NCBI GenBank assembly: GCA_948567375.1
Contig: OX419756.1
Location: 73,510,552 to 73,574,551, forward strand
Source: Lunularia cruciata
Lineage: Eukaryota > Streptophyta > Marchantiopsida > Lunulariales > Lunulariaceae
DNA length: 64,000 bases
Direction: 5' to 3'
Part shown: piece after piece, positions 57,702 through 64,000 of the stretch
Position numbering within the stretch: position 1 is the first letter of the stretch
How the letters are laid out: each line of letters begins with the position of its first letter
Made by a program: the position numbers and the translations under genes
Notes under the pieces: generated by a model
The model's input: only the letters and a program-made list of their open reading frames with translations
The model's database searches: none
What the model was told of the DNA's origin: nothing

Positions 57702-57947
57702 TCAGGACAATTCACTGAAAATTGAAGAAATGGCAGACTCTGTACAATTTTCCAGAGAGCATGCAGTTGCGGAGCACTTTACCCTATCAACTTTCAAAAA
57801 TTCTAGCCCAGTGTGCATAGAAGTTCTCATAATAATTTCAAGTGTGCTAACTGAAAGATAACCCATGCTATCATGTGTAGAAATCTCAAGTCCAGATCTC
57901 AAACTTGAGATTTTTCCCAAAATCACCTTAATCCCCAAAATCTGCAA
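57702..57947 (-). other. Short leader ORF shared by A1 and A3
   Basis: An 81-codon frame starts MQILGIKVILGKISSL. A1 has the same start at 16539 and the same residues as far as FLKVDRVKCS, after which the frames differ by an indel. It lies between primer site and accessory ORF. Whether it is translated is unclear. Confidence 0.3.
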
Positions 57948-58165
57948 TCCACCTCACACAATCTCTCCAATTCCTCTCATGTGTACAAGATGTACAAAAT
58001 CACCTCAAAGACATCATAATGAACTACATGGTATACAAATGGATCTTGGTTCTCTAACATAAGTTCAACCCTCTCCTCTCCTTATGTTCTCTCCAAGTGA
58101 GCTCTCATAGCCTCCTTCTGCCTAATGTAGAATTGGACGCGGAACATTATCTTGCCTTCTAGAGA

Positions 58166-58184
58166 GGTCCCGGCAACGGAACCA
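58166..58184 (-). other. A3 primer-binding site
   Basis: Minus-strand TGGTTCCGTTGCCGGGACC is identical to the site in A1 at 16302, four bases inside the LTR. Confidence 0.62.
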
Positions 58185-58188
58185 AAAA

Positions 58189-58876
58189 TGTGAGCCGGCT
58201 GTCTCTCACTCAGGATGAACCTCTGATGGCTATTATGGTAGCACACCATGGACTAAGAAGACAAGGAACCCGAACTCCATCATACTTCTCCAAGGCTAAC
58301 ACTCCAAGACTCAAGACATTGCTCACTAGAGAACTCAATGAGAGAGATAGTTGCAAATGAAGGATGATGAGTACCTCCTCACCCCTTGTTTATATATATG
58401 TGAAATATTTACATACCAAAGTTACTAATTACCATAGTAACTCAAGTTACTAGACTAAAAGTCAAGTAAAGTCAAAAAGTAGAAAGGAATATCCATTCAC
58501 ATGGGCATATTCCCCTAAGCATGTGGTCTTATCTTGACCCAACCACTAAGTCAAGGATTCCTTCACATGGGCTATCCTTGGACTAAAGAAGAATCCAAAA
58601 CAAAAAGGCTTGCGGGCCCAAGAGTTCTCAACTCTTTCCTCAAAGCCAAACACCTAGGAATAATACCAAGTCAACACACTAAAATCCAAAATAGTGGTGC
58701 TCATCTTTTCTACTTCCTCTAAAGTAAGGTCCCATCTATCTTAGCCATGACTAACTTTAGCTAATCATGACTAATATAGAACCATCCTTTATCTCTATAT
58801 AAATAATATCTCTTAAGTACTTGTAATACCAAGCTAAATATCACAATACCACACACATGCACAAATGGGTATTACA
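58189..58876 (-). repeat. A3 5' LTR
   Basis: In plus orientation it runs from TGTGAGCCGG to GGTATTACA, 688 bp. It lacks the C of GGCCTG found in the 3' LTR and shows other scattered changes. Confidence 0.93.
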
Positions 58877-60170
58877 GGCCCCTATCTTGTTTGTGAAGAA
58901 GAAGGATGGTACAATGCGCATGTGCATTGACTATTGGGGTCTCAATCAGGAAACAATGAAGAACAAATACCCCTTACCTTGCATGGATGACCTGTTTGAT
59001 CAGCTCCATGGAGCAAGATACTTCACCAAATTGGACTTGCGGAGCAGTTACAATCAAATCCAAATTGTAGAGGAGGATGTGGACCAAACTACCTTTTGAA
59101 CTTGGTATGGCCACTTTGAGTATCTTGTGATACCTTTTGGCCTCACTAATGCACCTGCCACTTTCATGAGTCTAATGAATGACATATTTTGTCGATATTT
59201 GGATAAGTTTGTTTTTGTCTTCTTGGATGATATCTTAGTATATAGTAGCACAATGATAGAACATAAACAACATCTACAAGAAGTCCTTTAGATTCTAAGA
59301 CAAAATCAATTGTATGCCAAAATTCAAAGTACAAGTTTGGCAAGTCTAAAGTAGACTACTTGGGGCATAGAGTAAGTGCAGAGTGCATTCAAGTATTGAT
59401 GGATAACATAGAGGTAATTCAAAAATGGAGTGCACCAAAAGATCAAACTCAACTTAAGAGCTTCTTGGGGTTGACGAGAGTCTATCATAGATTTATCAAG
59501 GACTTCTCCAAAGTTGCACAACCTTTAATGACACTACTTGGCAAGGGGAAGAAGTGGACATGGGGAACTGCACAAGAGTTGGCCTTTCAAGAAATGAAAG
59601 CCGCCTTGCTACATGCACCAATCTTGAAGTGTTATGACCCAAAATGTCCATCAAGTTGGCTATAGATACATCAAGCGTAGCAATAGGAGCAGTCCTACAA
59701 CAAGAGTAACATGATGGATGGCATCCAATTGCATATTTCTCTCAAAAGTTGTTACCGGCAGAGCACAACTACCACACCACAGAACAAGAAGAGCTGGCCA
59801 TCATTCTGGCAACCAAGCATTGGAAGCACTATTTGGGCAAGAAGGCATTTGTAGTAGAGACAGACCACAAACCTCTAGTCTACCTTGAGATGCAGAAGGA
59901 TCTATCTCGTTGCTAGATTTGGTGGGCAGAGTGGCGACAATACTTCAACATGACAATCACCTACGTGGAAGGTAAGAAGCAACTTGTAGATGCATTCACC
60001 CGTATGCCAATAGCAAACAACTTGGTGGTAGAGGTTAAGTTTAACCCTGAATTCTGGCCAGAGATTCTAGCTGCTACAAAAACTGCTCCACAGATTGTAG
60101 AAGTGCAATCATCCAAAGGCGTCACCAGCACCCAAGGACTCACCTTTTGGGATGGCAGATTATAGATCCC
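58877..60170 (+). pseudogene. C reverse transcriptase (rest) and RNase H
   Basis: RT resumes with [35 protein letters not shown] and [29 protein letters not shown] and the active site FLDDILVYS (near 59223) follow. RNase H follows from about 59640, with FSQKLLPAEHNYHTTEQEEL and the DHKPLVYL block near 59865. There are several stops (for example at 59098 and 59289) and shifts. Confidence 0.88.
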
Positions 60171-61497
60171 AAATGTCCCAAAATTATGCACCATCATTCT
60201 AGCAGAATGTCATGATTTGGCCATTGTAGGTCATGTCGGAGTGGACAAGACCTTGGATGCAGTCAAACGCCATTACTATTGGCCCAAGATGAGCAACAAC
60301 GTGATGGACTATGTGTGCAACTGCCTACTTTGTCAACAAAACAATGCTTCTAATCAATCTCTTACAAGGCTGCTTCAACCTCCCCCCACTCCTACCCAAC
60401 ATTAGGGACAAGTGAGTATGGATCTCGTTTGTGAATTACCCAAGACCACCTTAGGGTTTGACTCCATCGTGGTCTTTGTGGATTGACTTAGCAAAATTAT
60501 TCATGTACGCCCTACCACCAAGGAGGTGTCTGCTCTACAACTAGCTCAATTATACTTAGATGCCATTTTTGCTCACCATGGCTTGTCTAGAGTACTCATC
60601 ACCGATAGAGGCACCCAATTCACCAGTTTGTTTTGGCAAACACTCTTTGGATTCTTCAAAACCAAGTTGGCCATGTGCATAGCTTACCACCCACAAATAG
60701 ATGACCAAACAGAGCGGGCTAATTGTATGATTAAAGACATGTTACGCGGCTTCCCCTTAGAAGAGCAAGAAAGGTGGGACACCTTACTCTTGTTGGTGGA
60801 ATTTGCTTACAACAATTCAATGAATGCATCCACCCAGGTCACTCTGTTCTTCCTCATGTCTGGTGAGCATCCCTTCACACCTTCTAGCCTGATGAAGATC
60901 CATCTAGTGGCTACCAAGGTCAATGTTGTCAACACATTTGTTTCTAGAATCCAACAAGGGGTGGATAACGCTAAGCACAAATTACAGATTGCACAAAATT
61001 GCCAGAAGCAGTATACTGATGCACACCATAGGCACATGGAGTTCAATGTTAGGGGATCAAGTGTGGCTATCAACAACCAACCTCACATTGGTTGGACCTC
61101 GTAAACTCAGACCTTGTTTTATTGGGCCTTTCTTGATTCTTTGTCGCGTCAGCGTGGTGGCCTATCACCTTGAGCTACCACCACACATGAAGATCCATCC
61201 AATGTTCCATGTCTCCCTTCTATGCAGATATGCTCCCCGATCAGGCCAGGGTCATTCCACACAAGACAATTGACCTTGTCCGACAACTCATTGATGGCAC
61301 AAAGGAATATGAAGTAAAGCAGATTCCTAAAAAGCACATAAGTGGTACTCGCTATCCGCGGGTGGACTATCTAGTACAATGGAAAGGTTACCCTCTCTAT
61401 GAAGCAACCTAGGAGCCCGCTACCAATTTGACACATGCACCGGTGTGGGTGCAAGCATTTGAGCAACAATTGCACAACAAGGATGTTGCATCTTAAA
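60171..61497 (+). pseudogene. C integrase and chromodomain
   Basis: The zinc region reads HVGVDKTLDAVKRHYYWPKM with CNCLLC (near 60230-60340). The core has VVFVD near 60470, LITDRGTQFTSLFWQ near 60597 and DDQTERANCMIKDML near 60700 (D, D, E). The C-terminal part carries GPFLILCRVSVVAYHLELP. The chromodomain YLVQWKGYPLYEAT is followed by TAG where Trp is expected (61411). The frame ends at 61495 before the polypurine run AAAAGGAAGGAGG. Confidence 0.88.
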
Positions 61498-61509
61498 AGG
61501 AAGGAGGTC

Positions 61510-62246
61510 TATAATACCAAGAGCTAGCCATATGATCTAGATGTGAAATTTGGTTTGGTAACATCTAGATAGATGTTATACATGATGGTTAAAATAGATA
61601 AGATAGAAATATCACCAAAAGAGTACTTCTACTAATAGGGCAAAAACCAAAATAGACTTGAGAACCTTAGAACCAATAGCTAGACATATGATTTAAAGGT
61701 GAGAATTGGTTTGGTAACATCTAAAAAGATGTTCCACATGATGGAATAAACAGATCAGAAAGAAGTTTCACCAAAAGGGGACTTCTACTGATAGAGTAGG
61801 ACCAAAATATACCTGAAATCTTTGAAGGCAATTTAGGAGGCCTAAACGGATGAATTAGGCCTCAAAAATGTACAAATTTCCTCCCAACAAAAGGATGGTT
61901 AGCCTTTCCCTCCCCTTGCTTTGTCTCATCGAGAGCTTTCCAACATCACCATACTTACATGATTTTGAGATTCCTACAAGAAGATTCCCTAAAAGATTAC
62001 CTCTGGTCAAATCTTGTTTGACCTACCATATAGGACCTAGACCAGACATGTCACCCATCCAAGTAAGTAATCCAAGGGTGGAGCTTGCTGACATGTCACC
62101 TATCTGTGTGCCTAATCCTATGGTGGAGCTTCCTTGGAGGAGATCCTCTTTGTCTATATAATAAAGAGAAGGTGCTCCTTTGGGGCACTGAATGTTGAGT
62201 GTGTAATTTGTGTATCTCTCTCTCCTCTTGTTCTTGGAGTATTACG
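61510..62246 (+). repeat. C 3' LTR
   Basis: This is a full-length 737-bp family-B LTR from TATAATACC to GTATTACG; the last base is changed from the usual A. The promoter block TCTATATAATAAAGAG is at about 62153-62168. TCTGC follows it. Confidence 0.9.
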
Positions 62247-62251
62247 TCTGC

Positions 62252-62487
62252 ATTGCGAGAAGACAAGGATAACATAAGTTGAGGAAATAGACTACAAGGA
62301 AATATCTTAACTCCCCCAAGTACTTCATTTCAAACTAAACTCATAACCTACACTTAATTTGTTGAATCCACTTCTCACAACTCCCGCTCAATATGAAATC
62401 ATCCACATAGATTGTGATGACAATATGACAAATTTTTGTACTTAGTAGATAGAGTGAGGAGTTTGAATTGCATCCTTTGAACACTAG
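62252..62487 (-). pseudogene. Ty1/copia RT part (split element)
   Basis: The minus strand gives a copia RT block: Tyr-Val-Asp-Asp near 62405 in the YVDDFILSG context, then KWIQQIKC and FEMKYLGELRYFL toward 62252. It is separated from its RNase H end by element C and cut on the right by element D. Confidence 0.8.
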
Positions 62488-63242
62488 TGTAATACCTAGA
62501 GCTAGCCATATGATCTAGATGTGAAATTCAGTTTGGTAACATCTGAAATGATGTTATATATGATGGTCAAAATAGATTAGATAGAAATATCACCAAAAGG
62601 GTACTTCTACTAATAGGGCATAAAACTGAAATAGATTTGAAAACCTTAGAACCAATAGCTAGACATATGATTTGAAAGTGAGAATTGGGTTGGTAACATC
62701 AGGAAGGATGTTTCACATGATGGACTCAATAAACCAAAAAGAGGTTTCACCAAAAGGGGACTTCTACTAATAGAACTGGAACCAAAATATGCTTGAAGTC
62801 TTTGAAGGCAATTTCAAAGGCCTAAATGGATGAATTAGGCCTCAAAGATGTGCAAATATCTCGCCCCATGGAAGAAAGGCTGGCCTTCCCTCCCCCTTGC
62901 TTTGTCTCGTTGAGAGCTTCCCAACGGTACCTCACCCATGTGATTTTGAGATTCCTACAAGAAGATTCTCTAAAAGATTCCCTCCGGTCAAAGCTTGTTT
63001 GACCAACCAAATAGGACCAAGACCGACATGTCACCCATCCAAGTAAGTAATCCAAGGGTGGAGCTTGCTGATATGTCACCTATCTATGTACCTAATCCTA
63101 TGGTGGAGCTTCATTGGATGATATCCGCTTTGCCCATATAATAAAGAGAAGGTGCTCCATTGGGGCATAGGAGTTTGAATGTGAAAGTGTGTGTTTCTCA
63201 TGGTGTGTTTCTCTTCAGATCTCTTATCCTCGGAGTATTACA
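62488..63242 (+). repeat. D 5' LTR
   Basis: This 755-bp LTR has perfect ends, TGTAATACC to GGAGTATTACA. It serves here as the reference for the family-B LTR. Confidence 0.92.
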
Positions 63243-63397
63243 ATGGTATTAGAGCATGTGTTGTCCAAGAGAGCGGATCACCCCTCTTGGAAGAACATGT
63301 GCTACTGAGACTGAGTAATTTTGAGGAGAGACATTCTGGTATAATTGGTAGATTAGGAGGATAGAGTGGATGCTCTAGGGGGACAATATCCAATGCC

Positions 63398-63790
63398 TTG
63401 CTTTCCATTCTTGAATCCATTCAACATCAAGATTATGTACATTCACCACGAGCAAGTGAGAGTGTATTTGGTTTTTCACTTCGGAGCAGAGTTCATGGAT
63501 ACAATAATGAATTTGCCAAACCCAGTGATTTTGCCTATAGTGATTTACGACAGAGAGTAAGATTTGATAATTTACATTTTGTTGTGATGGTTTTGAATGT
63601 CCCAAATCCTTTCTCTTTTAACACTCAAGTAGAAATTTGTTATGTAGTGAGACCGAAAGTGATGTTTAGGGATTTTGTGGTCAGGAATTTTGGTGAGGAA
63701 TATTACCAAGGAGTGGTAGCTTCTGAGGTCCCAATGGTAGTCCCAACAGTTTGTGCGCTCTCTAGAGTGATCATATTAACTCTCTATTGA
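63398..63790 (+). CDS. Conserved pre-gag ORF of family B (copy D)
   Basis: This is the best-preserved copy, open for 130 codons. It contains SRVHGYNNEFAKPSDFAYSD, VPNPFSFNTQVEI and FRDFVVRNFGEEYYQGV. An overlapping frame from ATG 63369 (MDALGGQYPMPCFPFLNPF) is open for 64 codons and has counterparts in C and B1. The true product may therefore use both frames, or one may be incidental. No known domain was recognised. Confidence 0.5.
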   Translation: MLSILESIQHQDYVHSPRASESVFGFSLRSRVHGYNNEFAKPSDFAYSDLRQRVRFDNLHFVVMVLNVPNPFSFNTQVEICYVVRPKVMFRDFVVRNFGEEYYQGVVASEVPMVVPTVCALSRVIILTLY

Positions 63791-63825
63791 AGTTTAGGGT
63801 ATAGTAATTGAGTGTTACAAGAACC

Positions 63826-64000
63826 ATGGATCTGTAGTTGTAGGACAACTCCAAGGAATGCAAGGGATGTTGAACAAATTTCGAGAGATTAAGATGATCA
63901 TAGATGCATTACAAAGTCAAGTGCAAATCCTCAGGAATGATCAAGCAATGCAAGAAGAAGAGCCATCTCAAAATCCAATACCTGCAACTGAAGTACTTGG
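63826..64000 (+). pseudogene. D gag start
   Basis: The start ATG at 63826 is followed by a TAG as the fourth codon. After a shift the sequence matches the gag N-terminus of C (GMQGMLNKFREIKM). It continues past the window end. Confidence 0.6.

Larger units (their letters stand above)
51060..58876 (-). mobile_element. Family-A element A3, most complete copy
   Basis: This 7.8-kb minus-strand Ty3/gypsy element has both LTRs, primer site, accessory ORF, gag-pol and polypurine tract. GGCC precedes it (51056-51059) and follows it (58877-58880). Removing the element and one GGCC restores an uninterrupted RT codon series in C. By eye the two LTRs differ at about fifteen positions in 690 (about 2 percent), so the insertion is fairly recent. 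Frameshifts in pol and a changed RT active site make it non-autonomous. Confidence 0.93.
48052..62246 (+). mobile_element. Family-B chromovirus C, split by A3
   Basis: Its two outer LTRs are flanked by the target duplication TCTGC (48047-48051 and 62247-62251). Inside are an initiator-Met primer site, the family-B pre-gag ORF, gag with zinc knuckle, protease, RT, RNase H, integrase, chromodomain and polypurine tract. RT is interrupted at 51059/58877 by element A3. Without A3 the element would be about 6.4 kb. Confidence 0.9.
62488..64000 (+). mobile_element. Family-B element D, 5' part
   Basis: It has a full 5' LTR, primer site TGGTATTAGAGCATG (63244), pre-gag ORF and the first part of gag, and runs off the window. 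ACTAG (62483-62487) precedes it and should recur after its 3' LTR. It is inserted in copia RT. Its leader is closer to that of B1 than to that of C. Confidence 0.85.

Noticed and set aside
15104-62246. Repeated units resembling a CRISPR array
   Set aside because: The repeats are LTRs hundreds of bases long at irregular spacing in a eukaryotic genome.

Overview
The window is a stretch of land-plant nuclear genome: one ordinary gene at the left edge, then more than 60 kb of sparse intergenic DNA made largely of nested, decaying LTR retrotransposons. The plant assignment rests on an intronless SMT2-type sterol 24-C-methyltransferase (160-1266, minus) and on Ty3/gypsy and Ty1/copia elements of plant type. 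The low gene density suggests a large, repeat-rich genome. I cannot name the species.

Layout. 1-2.1 kb: SMT2 and its pyrimidine-rich upstream region. 2.1-11.5 kb: AT-rich DNA in which I recognise no gene. 11.5-12.3 kb: a very old, AT-mutated copy of the family-A LTR and leader. 13.1-15.1 kb: a degenerate minus-strand coding remnant. 15.1-21.5 kb: a family-B LTR split by a family-A element (A1), whose RT is in turn split by a truncated second copy (A2) in the opposite orientation. 21.5-27.4 kb: a family-B leader joined to a decayed Ty3/gypsy element. Its polyprotein carries a C5-cytosine DNA methyltransferase domain just upstream of reverse transcriptase, and a PHD-type zinc finger after integrase. 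I regard this as the most interesting object in the window. 27.9-29.6 kb: a minus-strand gypsy RNase H/integrase relic. 30.5-34.0 kb: an inverted composite of two family-B chromovirus pieces. 34.1-41.1 kb: an old LTR (I) holding a solo LTR (G) that holds a complete minus-strand chromovirus (H); the H LTR contains heat-shock-element palindromes. 41.2-46.8 kb: unidentified coding-like relics, including a 17-residue coiled-coil tandem repeat. 47.0-62.5 kb: a gypsy RT scrap and a minus-strand copia element, split by chromovirus C (target duplication TCTGC), which is itself split in RT by the most complete family-A element, A3 (target duplication GGCC). 62.5 kb to the end: the 5' part of another family-B element (D).

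Families. Family A is Ty3/gypsy without a visible chromodomain, with 690-bp LTRs, an Asp-tRNA-like primer site and an extra zinc-knuckle ORF before gag. Family B is a chromovirus with about 740-bp LTRs beginning TGTAATACC, an initiator-Met primer site and a conserved short ORF before gag. At least seven family-B LTR copies are present. All retroelement ORFs carry stops or frameshifts, often of the kind expected from C-to-T decay, so none looks autonomous. Repeat boundaries and target duplications were read by eye. Family assignments come from recognised motifs, not from a search.
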